From positions 536,672-600,671 of the forward strand of contig CP030759.1 of NCBI GenBank assembly GCA_003290465.1: a stretch of DNA of 64,000 bases, in the 5' to 3' direction. Numbering within the stretch: the stretch's first letter is position 1; each line of letters starts with the position of its first letter. A program made the translations under genes and the position numbers. The notes under the pieces are model-generated. The model did not search any database and was not told the DNA's origin. It worked only from the letters and a program-made list of their open reading frames with translations. Positions 1 to 8,704 of the stretch are shown here, piece after piece. This DNA is from Candidatus Sumerlaea chitinivorans (GTDB taxonomy: Bacteria; Sumerlaeota; Sumerlaeia; Sumerlaeales; Sumerlaeaceae).

Positions 1-3
1 GTC

Positions 4-453
4 ATGATCGAAAAGCCCATGGATAACAATTCTCCAGTGTCTGCTGCCGAGCAATCGCCTACAAGTGCTGCCCAGACTCAAAACGATGCCGAATCTCCTT
101 GTCGTGCAAATTCGGAGGTGTCGGGTACTTCAGATGCGAAGATTGATCCTGACGCCCTACGGCAGAAAATCATTCAGGTGCTTCACACGGTCTATGATCC
201 CGAGATCCCGGTGGACATTTGGGAATTGGGGTTAGTTTATCAGCTTTCGGTCACCGAAGAAGGCGACGTTTATGTCCAAATGACATTGACCTCGCCGATG
301 TGTCCTGTAGCGGGCTCCCTTCCACCCGAAGTCGAGGCAAAGGTGCGCGGTGTGGAAGGGGTGCGAAATGTCCGGGTGGAGCTGACGTGGGAACCCCCTT
401 GGAATATGGCGATGATGTCGGAGGCTGCCCGCCTCAAGCTTGGCTTCATGTAA
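4..453 (+). CDS. sufT: SufT/MIP18-like (DUF59) iron-sulfur assembly protein
   Basis: 149 residues. The first 50 are a low-complexity Ser/Ala/Asn-rich tail. Residues 52-140 form a DUF59 (MIP18/PaaD-like) domain with the typical DPEIPV segment at 65-70, the block IWELGLVY at 72-79, and the conserved Cys100 in SPMCPVAG. Proteins of this family help mature Fe-S clusters in the cytosol and usually sit at the end of suf operons. Anything upstream lies outside the window, so I cannot see whether suf genes precede it. The ATG at 4 lies at the window edge with no visible ribosome site; an in-frame ATG at 19 would also keep the whole domain. The domain call is firm; the gene symbol is by family resemblance. 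Confidence 0.8.
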   Translation: MIEKPMDNNSPVSAAEQSPTSAAQTQNDAESPCRANSEVSGTSDAKIDPDALRQKIIQVLHTVYDPEIPVDIWELGLVYQLSVTEEGDVYVQMTLTSPMCPVAGSLPPEVEAKVRGVEGVRNVRVELTWEPPWNMAMMSEAARLKLGFM

Positions 454-802
454 CTGTGGGTACACACGAAGCGAAGCGGTCGCCACGTCACAGCACAGTC
501 TCCCGTCCGTACAATTTTACCTTATGAGGCTGTCTTGCTATCTTGATCTCTCCCATCCTCGCTGTGGCAGATTGTTCGTTCAGACGTTCGGCGTTCGTCT
601 CAGACAAGGTGAACTACGAAAAATCTGCCTTGTCCTCAGCAAAAGGGGAGCGGCGGCAGGGGTGAGAAATGAAATCAGGGAGCTGCATCTTTTGCAGCCC
701 CCTGACGTTGGGAAAGGTCGATTCGCTTCTATCTAATTATTTGCCACGTCGAACCACTCGCTGGGCAGTGCCTCCAAGTAGCTAATTGGAATGACGCCAG
801 CG
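454..802. other. Intergenic stretch between convergent genes
   Basis: No gene is supported here. Several short open frames cross it but lack ribosome sites or protein-like composition. It holds a terminator-like hairpin at 675-705 (listed separately) and a weaker inverted repeat, GACAAGG at 603-609 with CCTTGTC at 628-634, which could end transcription of the sufT-like gene. Confidence 0.5.
675..705 (-). terminator. Hairpin terminator for the TlpA-like gene
   Basis: A 13-bp stem with one mismatch (675-687 with 693-705, 5-nt loop). Read on the minus strand it is followed by the T-rich TTTCATTTCTC. It lies about 100 nt beyond the stop codon of the minus-strand thioredoxin-like gene, so it probably terminates that gene. 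Confidence 0.55.
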
Positions 803-2197
803 CTACTTCTGTTCGATGAGCTTCTTAACAGTCTCGTTTAGCTTGGGTGGATGCTCGTCCACGGCAGCAATCACGCCGTTCTTGTCGATCACAACAGTAG
901 TGGGGAATTTCGAAATTCCATAGCGGTGGAGAACGGAGGTTGTTTCTTGTCCGGGCTCAAAAATCTGCGCCCACGCGATTCCTTCCTTTTCGACGTACGT
1001 CTTCAGATCCTCCAGCGTTTCGTCCCCGCTGATTCCAATCATGACGAAATCTTTCTCTTTGTTCTCTTCATAGAGCTTCTTCATCTCAGGCATGATCATG
1101 CGGCACGGCCCGCACCACGTTGCCCAGAAATCAAGAAGCACGACTTTCCCCTTTAGGTCAGAAAGGCGGACCTTTTTGCCATCAATGGTGCCCGCCTCGA
1201 AATCGGGAGCGGTTTTGCCCACTGCGATGGCCTGCCAGTTCCGCGTTCTTTGTTCGCTGGAGCGCACTTCGTCCGCGATTGCTTGGAACATACCCGCGAA
1301 TTCACCCTTCGGATGCTTGGCGAGATACTCATCGAGAGTGGTTAGCAGCTTCGTCGTATCGAGTTCATTTCCAGCGATGCTCTCGCGCATGGCGCGGGCA
1401 GCCGAAGCCCCTGCGGCAGCATCCTCTCGCAGTTTGGCGAGCTCTTCACTGGAGAGTTTGCTCATGCCGATGCGACGCGACTCGACCCGCGCATGAAGCT
1501 TCTTGGTTTCTTGGCTTCTGGGGTCCACGATTTCTGCTTGGAAATCCTGCTTGAACGACAATGGTGCGCCTTCGGTCGTGGAAAACTCCGCTTCGACGAC
1601 CAGTGAGCGAATCTTCAGCGGCGACGCTTGATCCTGTTTGTCGTCGTTAGCTGAGTAGGAGATTCTCTGATGGTAAATGCCATTGCTAAGTTTCGTTTCT
1701 AATTTGGCTGGCAACTCGACCCCGCTTGTCGGATCCAGGTAATTGAGCGTCCCATCCTTGGATTCGGTAAAAAGCCGGACCAGCTCCGCATTGACCGTCC
1801 ACCCCGGGAAAAGCTGCGTTGGGGCGAGCGTGCCGCGCTTCACGATCTCTCCTTGCTCAGTGATTTGGATCGTATCGCGAGGGCCAAACGCGGCGGCCTT
1901 GTTTTTGGCTGGCGGCTCCACACGCTCAATGCTCATGAAGATGTCGAGCGTGTCCTTTTCCTTGTTTAGGACAGTGTAAGAAGTGCGGTGGCGGACAACT
2001 TCTTCGCCTCCGTCGCGAATGTTGGTGAAAGTTCCTGAAGTTTCAAATTCCAGGCGGGATCCGGGGGCAAGAAGATACTTCGGAACTTGCCCTCTGGCAG
2101 AAGCTTCTTTTGGATTACTTGTGGGCTCTTGCGCACTCGCAAATGCCGTTAAGAGACACACGACCACGCCGATGAGAGGCGCTATTCTCGAATGCAT
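803..2197 (-). CDS. Exported TlpA-family thioredoxin-like protein
   Basis: 464 residues. An N-terminal signal peptide (hydrophobic 6-22, then ASAQE) sends it across the inner membrane. Residues about 35-260 form a beta-rich domain I do not recognise. Residues about 325-464 are a redoxin/TlpA domain with the active-site motif WCGPC at 361-365 and the cis-proline at 432 (KFPTT). TlpA-type proteins are periplasmic thiol-disulfide oxidoreductases, often reducing cytochrome c apoproteins or copper-site proteins; the partner here is unknown. The ATG at 2197 has GAGG 10 nt upstream. It stands alone, facing the sufT-like gene. The large N-terminal extension is a layout I know from Planctomycete/Bacteroidete-type redoxins. 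Confidence 0.85.
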   Translation of the reverse strand: MHSRIAPLIGVVVCLLTAFASAQEPTSNPKEASARGQVPKYLLAPGSRLEFETSGTFTNIRDGGEEVVRHRTSYTVLNKEKDTLDIFMSIERVEPPAKNKAAAFGPRDTIQITEQGEIVKRGTLAPTQLFPGWTVNAELVRLFTESKDGTLNYLDPTSGVELPAKLETKLSNGIYHQRISYSANDDKQDQASPLKIRSLVVEAEFSTTEGAPLSFKQDFQAEIVDPRSQETKKLHARVESRRIGMSKLSSEELAKLREDAAAGASAARAMRESIAGNELDTTKLLTTLDEYLAKHPKGEFAGMFQAIADEVRSSEQRTRNWQAIAVGKTAPDFEAGTIDGKKVRLSDLKGKVVLLDFWATWCGPCRMIMPEMKKLYEENKEKDFVMIGISGDETLEDLKTYVEKEGIAWAQIFEPGQETTSVLHRYGISKFPTTVVIDKNGVIAAVDEHPPKLNETVKKLIEQK

Positions 2198-2333
2198 GTT
2201 GGGAAGACCTCATTTCGTCGAATTAGCAACACGTTAGTTACTGGTAAATGCGGCTCTCACAAATAATTATTCGTGCACCCCCCTAAACGAACGCAGAAAA
2301 ACGAAGGTGTAGGTTTCCCTAAAGGAAAGTCGT

Positions 2334-3479
2334 ATGGTGTTTTTTTGGCGGAGAAAAACCGAGAGTGCTCCAGAAAGTTCTTCCCCTTCCATCCCTCAGC
2401 AAGAGGCTGAAAAAGACGTCGCAGAAATAGTCCAAGAGCAGCCTTCACCAGTGGTCGATGCCCAACCGCAACCACAGGAAACAGATAGTGAGTCTCAATA
2501 CCTGCCCGCAGATTCAGAAGGTGAAGGTTCACCGGAAGAAAGACCACGTGGACTCTTTGGGAAGTTAAAGAGTGCCCTTGCTCAACGTATTCGCAAGACG
2601 CGCGAGGGGCTTGTCGGTCAGATTCGTGCGGTAATTAAAGCCGCAGGGAAGGTGGACGAGGACCTTCTGGAGCGGATTGAGGAGATACTCATCAAGGCAG
2701 ATGTTGGGCCAGAGACAACCCTCCGAATCATTGAAGAGATGCGTGAATTTGAAGCGCGAGGGGCAACGGCCGAGGAACTCATTGCCGGTTTCAAGGGGCA
2801 GCTCATGGGCATTGTGGGGAAAGATCATCGGCCGCTTACCCTGCCCGATGTTCGGCCGTGGGTCGTCTTGTTTGTTGGTGTGAATGGAACAGGAAAAACG
2901 ACGACGATTGGCAAACTGGCTGCTCAATTGCGCAAACAAGGCAAGAAAGTCATGATGGTGGCAGGAGATACGTTCCGCGCCGCTGCTGTCGAGCAACTCC
3001 ACATCTGGGCCGAACGCACCGGTTCCGTTTTCGTGAGCAAAGGCATGGGAGCGGATCCCGCAGGCGTTGCTTTTGACGCCCTGACTCAAGCGCGCGCGGA
3101 GGGAGTGGACGTGGTCTTAATCGATACTGCGGGGCGGCTTCACACGAAGACCAATCTCATGGAGGAGCTTAAGAAAATTGTCCGCGTGGTTGGCAAACAG
3201 CTGCCGGGTGCGCCCCACGATACCCTATTGGTCCTTGATGCCACTACCGGACAGAACGCGATTTCCCAAGCTAAGGTGTTTACCGAGGCGATTCCCGTCA
3301 CAGGCATTGTCATGACCAAGCTTGACGGGACAGCAAAAGGCGGAGTACTAATCGCTATTCGCAATCTGTTCCCCATCCCCGTAGTGAAAATCGGGGTGGG
3401 TGAAGGCATTGACGATTTGCGCGACTTCAACCCGCAAGAATTTGTGGATGCATTGTTCGAGGATGAGACCGCGCAATAG
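2334..3479 (+). CDS. ftsY: Signal recognition particle receptor FtsY
   Basis: 381 residues. A Glu/Gln/Pro-rich acidic N-terminal region (about 1-65), as in FtsY proteins that touch the membrane, leads into the NG GTPase domain. The four-helix N domain is followed by the P-loop GVNGTGKTT (182-190), then DTFRAAAVEQL, DTAGRL and TKLDGTAKGG. It docks ribosome-SRP complexes at the inner membrane. The ATG follows AAAGGAAA at a good distance. FtsY and Ffh share these motifs; the acidic N-terminus and absence of a Met-rich M domain identify this one as FtsY. It stands alone, with an MFS gene about 100 nt downstream. Confidence 0.95.
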   Translation: MVFFWRRKTESAPESSSPSIPQQEAEKDVAEIVQEQPSPVVDAQPQPQETDSESQYLPADSEGEGSPEERPRGLFGKLKSALAQRIRKTREGLVGQIRAVIKAAGKVDEDLLERIEEILIKADVGPETTLRIIEEMREFEARGATAEELIAGFKGQLMGIVGKDHRPLTLPDVRPWVVLFVGVNGTGKTTTIGKLAAQLRKQGKKVMMVAGDTFRAAAVEQLHIWAERTGSVFVSKGMGADPAGVAFDALTQARAEGVDVVLIDTAGRLHTKTNLMEELKKIVRVVGKQLPGAPHDTLLVLDATTGQNAISQAKVFTEAIPVTGIVMTKLDGTAKGGVLIAIRNLFPIPVVKIGVGEGIDDLRDFNPQEFVDALFEDETAQ

Positions 3480-3582
3480 GTCACGTAGCAACTATCGATG
3501 CCCCAGCTTTCTCTGGTTAGGGTAGGGTAGACGTCTTTTTGAAGAGGGGAAGACCAAAAAAGCATTTACCGAGCGAATCCTG

Positions 3583-4815
3583 ATGATTCGAAAATTGGCC
3601 GAAATCCTTGCCCTTCGGCGTAACGTTGTTGTCCTCTTGGCGATGCTCGTTCTCGTCATGATGGGGGAGAGAATGTTCGAACGTTATCTCCCCAAATACC
3701 TTGAAGAGTTGGGAGCTTCAGCATCCCAAATCGGAATCCTCGGCTTCCTCCAAAATGGTTTGGGTGCCATTTACGCACTTTTTGGAGGATTTGTAACCGA
3801 TCGTTTTGGCCACAAGCGCTCCCTCTTCCTCTTCGCGCTTTTGAATCTGCTCGGATATGCTCTCCTCCTTGTTCCGCACTGGGGAGTCGTGCTTGCAGCC
3901 ACATTCTTCTACATGGGTTGGTCCCAGCTTTCTTTGCCGGCAACATTTTCACTCGTTGCCGAGCAACTCCCTCAGCATAAGCGGGTCATGGGGCTCGCCG
4001 TACAAGCCGTGGTCCGTCGGATTCCCATGGCCGTGGGACCCGTACTCGGAGGTGCCATCCTCACCTACTATGGAACAGTTCAGGGCATGCCCTACGTCGT
4101 CGGACTCGCCGCCCTTCTAACGCTCGTTGCGGTGTGGATGAATTTGCGGCTGTCGACTGCCGAGCGCTCCTCTGCACAATATGAACGACTTGATCTCCGG
4201 GGGCTCTGGAAGACGTTTCGTCCGCAGCTGAAACGCCTTCTGATCTCGGACATTCTCATTCGCTTTTGCGAACAGATCCCTTACACCTTCGTCAGTCTTT
4301 GGGTCCTCGATGTGGTGGCCCGTAGCAATTTTGAACTGGGTCTTCTTACCGCCGTGGAAATGACGACCGCAGCCAGCCTCTATATTCCCGTGGCGCTCTG
4401 GGTGGATGCGAAGGTGCGGAAAGCCGCGGTATCAGATCGCGAATCAACTGTCCTACAAACCGAGCGAAAGCCGTTTGTTCTCGCCACATTCGTCTTCTTC
4501 ACGGCGTTTCCGGCGTTACTCTACTTTTCTCGCTCGTTGTGGTGGCTGGTCCTTGCGTTTGTTGTCCGAGGGTTGAAAGAGTTTGGCGAGCCATCGCGCA
4601 AGGCATTGATTGCCGATCTTGCGGCTCCCGGAGTGAAAGCGCGCACGGTGGGGCTCTATTATTTCATTCGCGACCTCACGGTCTCGCTTGCAGCATTGAT
4701 GGGAGGCGCGCTATGGGGGGTGTCGCCGGGCTTGAATCTCTGGGTAGCTTTCGCTTTCGGCGTCGCGGGAACCCTCTTCTACGCCCTCACCACACCTGAT
4801 TCTGCCGAAAAGTGA
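3583..4815 (+). CDS. Major facilitator superfamily transporter
   Basis: 410 residues with about 12 predicted membrane segments and the usual two-halves layout. The MFS loop 2-3 signature is present as GGFVTDRFGHKR near residue 66. The middle cytoplasmic loop is about residues 190-220. The substrate cannot be told from sequence. The closest general resemblance is to drug/sugar-type MFS proteins, and the acidic EFGEPSRKALIADL segment after TM9 is typical of a common uncharacterised bacterial MFS group. The ATG at 3583 has only a weak ribosome site. It follows ftsY by 103 nt and may be co-transcribed, but nothing ties the functions together. Confidence 0.85.
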   Translation: MIRKLAEILALRRNVVVLLAMLVLVMMGERMFERYLPKYLEELGASASQIGILGFLQNGLGAIYALFGGFVTDRFGHKRSLFLFALLNLLGYALLLVPHWGVVLAATFFYMGWSQLSLPATFSLVAEQLPQHKRVMGLAVQAVVRRIPMAVGPVLGGAILTYYGTVQGMPYVVGLAALLTLVAVWMNLRLSTAERSSAQYERLDLRGLWKTFRPQLKRLLISDILIRFCEQIPYTFVSLWVLDVVARSNFELGLLTAVEMTTAASLYIPVALWVDAKVRKAAVSDRESTVLQTERKPFVLATFVFFTAFPALLYFSRSLWWLVLAFVVRGLKEFGEPSRKALIADLAAPGVKARTVGLYYFIRDLTVSLAALMGGALWGVSPGLNLWVAFAFGVAGTLFYALTTPDSAEK

Positions 4816-4873
4816 GCGTACCCGGCTCCTCCCATCCTGCAGCTTGCCTGCTGGCTATATTGAGTCCCTAAAC

Positions 4874-6031
4874 CTATTTTTTTTCCAGCTGTTCCGTCCG
4901 AAGGCGCAGGAATTTCATTCCTAAGAACTGCGCCTGTCCCTTTTTAGCGCGCTCTTTATTCTTTTTCACATTGTCCTCGACGTACTTCAGCATCGGGACC
5001 TCTACGACTTTTGGAGGCGTGGAATGGATAAAAGTCACTTCTCCCTTTTCGTTGTGTCCCACCAAACCTGTGTGCCCGACCCAAACACCTGGTCCGTTGC
5101 CACGAACAATATTCACAAAGTCGCCGTCTTGCAGCTTATCCAATACGCTCGGAATGGCATCCGCCGGAATGTAGTCATCTTCGAGAATCTCGACGGGGAT
5201 GTCTTGTCCGATACCAAACTTGGCAAAGAAAGCCGCGCGGTCGATGCGCTCGCGATACTTGGTTACGGTTGTCGCTCCCAATTTTGCGGTGACGTCTTCC
5301 ACGAGCCATGCGTTGTTCTTGTTCCAGTCTGCCTCTGTGTAATGGTTGCGGGTGAGCATGCCGATCTCCCCGTTTTTGTAGCGGATTTTTTGGAGTGTCT
5401 GGAAGAATTCCTTCCAATTCGCGCTCAACGCCATGGCGTAGGTGTGCTCACAGAAAACCACACAGTCGCTTTTCTCGAGGTTGAATAACGGCTGTGGGTC
5501 GTAGACCTCGAAGGGGAACTCACCCAACAAATACATTTCGTACGGCTGACCAAGACGTTTGCGTGCAAAATGCACGACTCGGTGTCTAAGGTCGGGGAAT
5601 TCTTTCTGGGCCCAAGCTAAGTAAACGTCGAGCTCTTTAGGTGTCGCCCGGTAGAGCGGTTTGGCTTGCACGGATTTCAACAGTTCCAGCCGCTGCTCCT
5701 CCGTTAGGCGGGGATTGGGCATGGTGTTTAGATACCAGTTCTTCCAGCTGGCCGGAAGTTTCCGCCACGGATAATCATGAAGATAGGCGAGCAGTTTCCA
5801 GCGATCGGAATCCTCAAGGCGTGCCGGTGGTGTGGCGAGCATTTTGCGTAATTCTTTTGCCACTCGCTGCCGAAGCGCAGCCGTCGTCTCACCCTTCTTC
5901 GGTTTGGCATTCCAAGCGGCAATAGCTAAATCTGGCTGGATCGGACCGACGCTTTTTGCTGTTGCGACGGGTCCTGCATTCATCAGGCCGAACAAGAGCC
6001 CGGCTAACAACAAATTCCTCGTACCCCTCAT
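4874..6031 (-). CDS. DUF1460-like exported amidase/NlpC-P60-type protein
   Basis: 385 residues from the preferred start. The ATG at 6031 has a strong AAGGAGAT eight nt upstream and begins a clean signal peptide (MRGTRNLLLAGLLFGL). The frame stays open further upstream to 6274, but that part is not protein-like. The body resembles DUF1460 (N-acetylmuramoyl-L-alanine amidase-like, papain-like fold). The likely nucleophile is Cys190 in KSDCVVFCEHTYA. The block MLTRNHYTEADW and the C-terminal WVGHTGLV supply the likely His. Such proteins act on peptidoglycan fragments in the periplasm. It is divergent from the epimerase gene. The fold assignment is moderately sure; the substrate is inferred. Confidence 0.72.
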   Translation of the reverse strand: MRGTRNLLLAGLLFGLMNAGPVATAKSVGPIQPDLAIAAWNAKPKKGETTAALRQRVAKELRKMLATPPARLEDSDRWKLLAYLHDYPWRKLPASWKNWYLNTMPNPRLTEEQRLELLKSVQAKPLYRATPKELDVYLAWAQKEFPDLRHRVVHFARKRLGQPYEMYLLGEFPFEVYDPQPLFNLEKSDCVVFCEHTYAMALSANWKEFFQTLQKIRYKNGEIGMLTRNHYTEADWNKNNAWLVEDVTAKLGATTVTKYRERIDRAAFFAKFGIGQDIPVEILEDDYIPADAIPSVLDKLQDGDFVNIVRGNGPGVWVGHTGLVGHNEKGEVTFIHSTPPKVVEVPMLKYVEDNVKKNKERAKKGQAQFLGMKFLRLRTEQLEKK

Positions 6032-6297
6032 CACCAGCGATCTCCTTTGCATAATTTCGGTGTGAAGCAAATAATTGCTCTCGGCTTGCGGATAGCTAGG
6101 GTCATTGCTTTGGGTCAAGGGCTTTCCTAAAAGTGGGCTGGCTTGGGGTGTAGCACTGCGAAGTTCGACAACCAACGCGCCCGCAAGCCTCCGGAAGAGT
6201 AGCGCAGTCGGGTTGCCTGCGCGAGAAGTGCAAACCGCGCAGCATGGTGGGTTTGCAAGCGTCAGGCGAATCATCTTTATGTGAAGGATAGCGGAGC

Positions 6298-7239
6298 ATG
6301 GCGAAATTTCTGGTAACGGGTGGATGCGGTTTTATCGGCTCAAACATTGCGGAGTACCTTGTCCGTGAGGGACACGAGGTCAGAATTCTTGACAATCTTT
6401 CGACGGGCAGGCGAGAGAACATTGCCGGATTTATCCACCAAGTGGAGCTGATCGAGGGCGATCTACTCGACCCAAAAGTTGTCGAACAAGCAGTTTCAGG
6501 AGTTGAATACGTTCTTCATCAGGCGGCTCTCCCGAGTGTTCAGCGTAGTGTGGAAGATCCTGAACGTTCCGACCGAGTAAATGTAGGCGGAACCGTTACC
6601 CTGCTGAACGCCTGTCGAAAAGCGGGGGTACGCCGCGTAGTCTACGCAGCTTCTTCCTCCGCGTACGGTGATCAACCCGTGCCCGTGAAACACGAAGGGC
6701 TCTTGCCGATGCCCAAATCGCCCTACGCCGTGAGCAAGTTGGCTGGGGAATATTACATGCAAGCGTTCGCGACGTGCTACGGCTTGGAGACGGTTTGTTT
6801 GCGCTATTTCAACGTATTTGGGCCCCGCCAAGATCCAACTTCCGAGTACAGCGCGGTTATCCCAAAGTTTATAACGCGAATTTTGCGCGGCGAGCAGCCA
6901 GTGATTTACGGCGATGGCACCCAAACCCGTGATTTTACCTACGTTGAAAACAACGTACGCGCCAATCTTGCGGCGGCCTTTGCTCCAAACGTATCCGGAC
7001 GAGTGTTCAATGTTGCTTGCGGAACGTCTTTTAGCCTTCTTGATCTGGTGCGCGAAATCAATTCCATCTTGGGAACAAAGGTTGAACCGATCTTCGCACC
7101 TCCCCGCAAAGGCGATGTGCGCCACTCACTTGCAGACATCACCGCCGCGAAAGAAGCGTTCGGATACGAAGTAACCGTCGACTTCCGCGAAGGATTGCGG
7201 CGCACGATTGCGTGGTATCGCGAGCAGTTGGGATTGTAG
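6298..7239 (+). CDS. NAD-dependent sugar-nucleotide epimerase/dehydratase
   Basis: 313 residues, an extended-SDR enzyme. It shows the NAD-binding GGCGFIGSN (8-16), the Ser-rich SSSAYGD (about 119-125), the catalytic pair Tyr143/Lys147 in YAVSK, and the sugar-binding motif YFNVFGPRQDP. The LPSVQRSVEDP stretch and overall length are typical of UDP-GlcNAc/UDP-glucose 4-epimerases such as WbpP/Gne types. It would supply a UDP-sugar for surface polysaccharide. A second, GalE-type enzyme is encoded at 37.8 kb. The ATG follows AAGGATAGCGGAG. It is monocistronic here, divergent from the DUF1460-like gene. Exact substrate preference cannot be read from sequence. Confidence 0.88.
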   Translation: MAKFLVTGGCGFIGSNIAEYLVREGHEVRILDNLSTGRRENIAGFIHQVELIEGDLLDPKVVEQAVSGVEYVLHQAALPSVQRSVEDPERSDRVNVGGTVTLLNACRKAGVRRVVYAASSSAYGDQPVPVKHEGLLPMPKSPYAVSKLAGEYYMQAFATCYGLETVCLRYFNVFGPRQDPTSEYSAVIPKFITRILRGEQPVIYGDGTQTRDFTYVENNVRANLAAAFAPNVSGRVFNVACGTSFSLLDLVREINSILGTKVEPIFAPPRKGDVRHSLADITAAKEAFGYEVTVDFREGLRRTIAWYREQLGL

Positions 7240-7329
7240 GCTCATAATTTATGGGCGAGCCAGGCGGGACCAAACGGATTCCGCCGTCGTAGCGGATGAC
7301 TTGGAGTGCAAACCGTTTTAGCAGGGGAT

Positions 7330-7359
7330 GCGCGATCCACCGAAGCGCGACCCACCGAA
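7330..7359. repeat. Tandem 15-nt repeat, two copies
   Basis: GCGCGATCCACCGAA is followed immediately by the same 15-mer with one change. It lies between the convergent epimerase and dnaJ genes. It may be a slipped-strand duplication; no function is apparent. Confidence 0.6.
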
Positions 7360-7423
7360 AAAAGAATTCCGTAAGCGCACTTTTTGACTGCGACGTGCGC
7401 CCGCAGCTCGCCGCTTTCGCTTC

Positions 7424-8557
7424 CTAAACTTTCCAGCCCATTTCACGAGCGAATGCGCGGAAAGCCTCCCGTTGCTTCGGCGTCAAGTTCTTAGGAGTCT
7501 GCACCTTTACCACGACATGCTGATCGCCCTGCGGTCCACCTCGCCGATGGACGCCTTTCCCTCGCAGGCGAAAGATGGTGCCGCTTTGCGTGCCCGCGGG
7601 GATTTTCAACTTCACGTCGCCATCAAGTGTCGGTACTGTGATTTCGCCACCAAGCACAGCCGTGGCCAAATCGATTTCTCGCTCCACGACAATATTGTCC
7701 CCCTCGCGGCGAAAGACCGGATGCGGTTGCACGTGAACTCGTAGGAGTAAATCGCCGGGCGGGCCCCCATTGACGCCGGGTTGGCCTTCACCGCGCAAAC
7801 GAATCGTTTGGCCGTCTTGCACACCTGCCGGCACCTTTAAAGTGATTGTCTTTGGGCGAACAGCAAAACCAGTTCCCCGACAAACGACACATGGGCTTGT
7901 GATCACCGTGCCTCGTCCGCCACAGCCGGGGCAAAGCCGTGTCACGCCAAAGGTGCCCTGTGAGATACTGATCGTTCCTCTCCCCCCACACTGCGCACAC
8001 GTCCCAACACGTGAACCCGGTTGAGCACCGTTGCCGTGGCAGTTCGGGCACACTTCGCTTTTGTTGATCGTGATCGTTTGTTTACCACCCCGCACCGCCG
8101 TCTCGAAGGGGACCGTCAGTTCAGCTTCAACATCATTGCCCCCTTCCATCTCCTCGTCTTCAAAACCGAAAGAGGAAAAAGGTGAGGCACTCGCGCGCGA
8201 GCGCTGCTGGTTTCGGAACAGGTGCTCGAAAATATCCGCAAACCCACCAAGATCCGAAAACGAGAATTGGGCTCCACCGGTCGTGAATTCAAATGGGCCT
8301 GTCCCCGCTCCAGAACGTGCCCCTCCAAAGGCGCCACTAAACGCACCCCGTCGCATTGCGTCGTATTGCGCACGTTTTTGCGGATCGCTCAGTACCTCAT
8401 ACGCTTCCGTGATCTCCTTAAATTTCTCCTCGGCTTCCTTGTTGCCCCGGTTACGATCTGGGTGGTACTTGAGCGCAAGCTTCCGATACGCCTTCTTGAT
8501 TTCTTCTTGGGTTGCGTTCTCCGGAACTCCCAAAACTTTGTAGTAATTTTCTTTCAT
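7424..8557 (-). CDS. dnaJ: Molecular chaperone DnaJ (type I Hsp40)
   Basis: 377 residues with the full type I layout: J domain 1-70 with HPD at 32-34, a Gly/Phe-rich linker about 71-135, and a zinc-binding domain with four CxxCxGxG repeats beginning at Cys170, 187, 209 and 223. The C-terminal substrate-binding beta domains follow. It stimulates DnaK ATPase and delivers unfolded proteins. dnaK and grpE are not adjacent. The upstream region, shared with argC, contains a perfect 17-nt palindrome (8591-8607). No CIRCE-like element (TTAGCACTC-N9-GAGTGCTAA) is present, so HrcA control is not supported. Confidence 0.95.
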   Translation of the reverse strand: MKENYYKVLGVPENATQEEIKKAYRKLALKYHPDRNRGNKEAEEKFKEITEAYEVLSDPQKRAQYDAMRRGAFSGAFGGARSGAGTGPFEFTTGGAQFSFSDLGGFADIFEHLFRNQQRSRASASPFSSFGFEDEEMEGGNDVEAELTVPFETAVRGGKQTITINKSEVCPNCHGNGAQPGSRVGTCAQCGGRGTISISQGTFGVTRLCPGCGGRGTVITSPCVVCRGTGFAVRPKTITLKVPAGVQDGQTIRLRGEGQPGVNGGPPGDLLLRVHVQPHPVFRREGDNIVVEREIDLATAVLGGEITVPTLDGDVKLKIPAGTQSGTIFRLRGKGVHRRGGPQGDQHVVVKVQTPKNLTPKQREAFRAFAREMGWKV

Positions 8558-8590
8558 GGTCGCCTGTAGTGTCGGTCTGATTTACACAGT

Positions 8591-8607
8591 CTGAAGTTAA
8601 ACTTCAG
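8591..8607. promoter_or_regulatory. Perfect 17-nt palindrome between dnaJ and argC
   Basis: CTGAAGT-TAA-ACTTCAG, a 7-3-7 perfect inverted repeat. It lies 34 nt upstream of the dnaJ start and about 98 nt upstream of the argC start, inside an AT-rich divergent promoter region. The size and symmetry suit a dimeric repressor operator. The regulator is unknown. Confidence 0.45.
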
Positions 8608-8704
8608 CGCTCATTTCGCCGCTATAGAATAATTAATTTATTTACAACGGCCTATTTCCTGAATGGGTCAAACTCAGTGAATTCAACCTAAGGAGCCACC
8701 GCTA

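Noticed and set aside
440-736. 98-codon frame after the sufT-like gene
   Set aside because: No ribosome site; it runs through the terminator hairpin of the opposite gene.
3556-3568. Shared 13-mer CAAAAAAGCATTT, also near 10157
   Set aside because: Two copies of an A-rich 13-mer in 64 kb are expected by chance on both strands.
6032-6274. N-terminal extension of the DUF1460-like protein
   Set aside because: The strong AAGGAGAT site and signal peptide at 6031 mark the real start; the extension is low quality.
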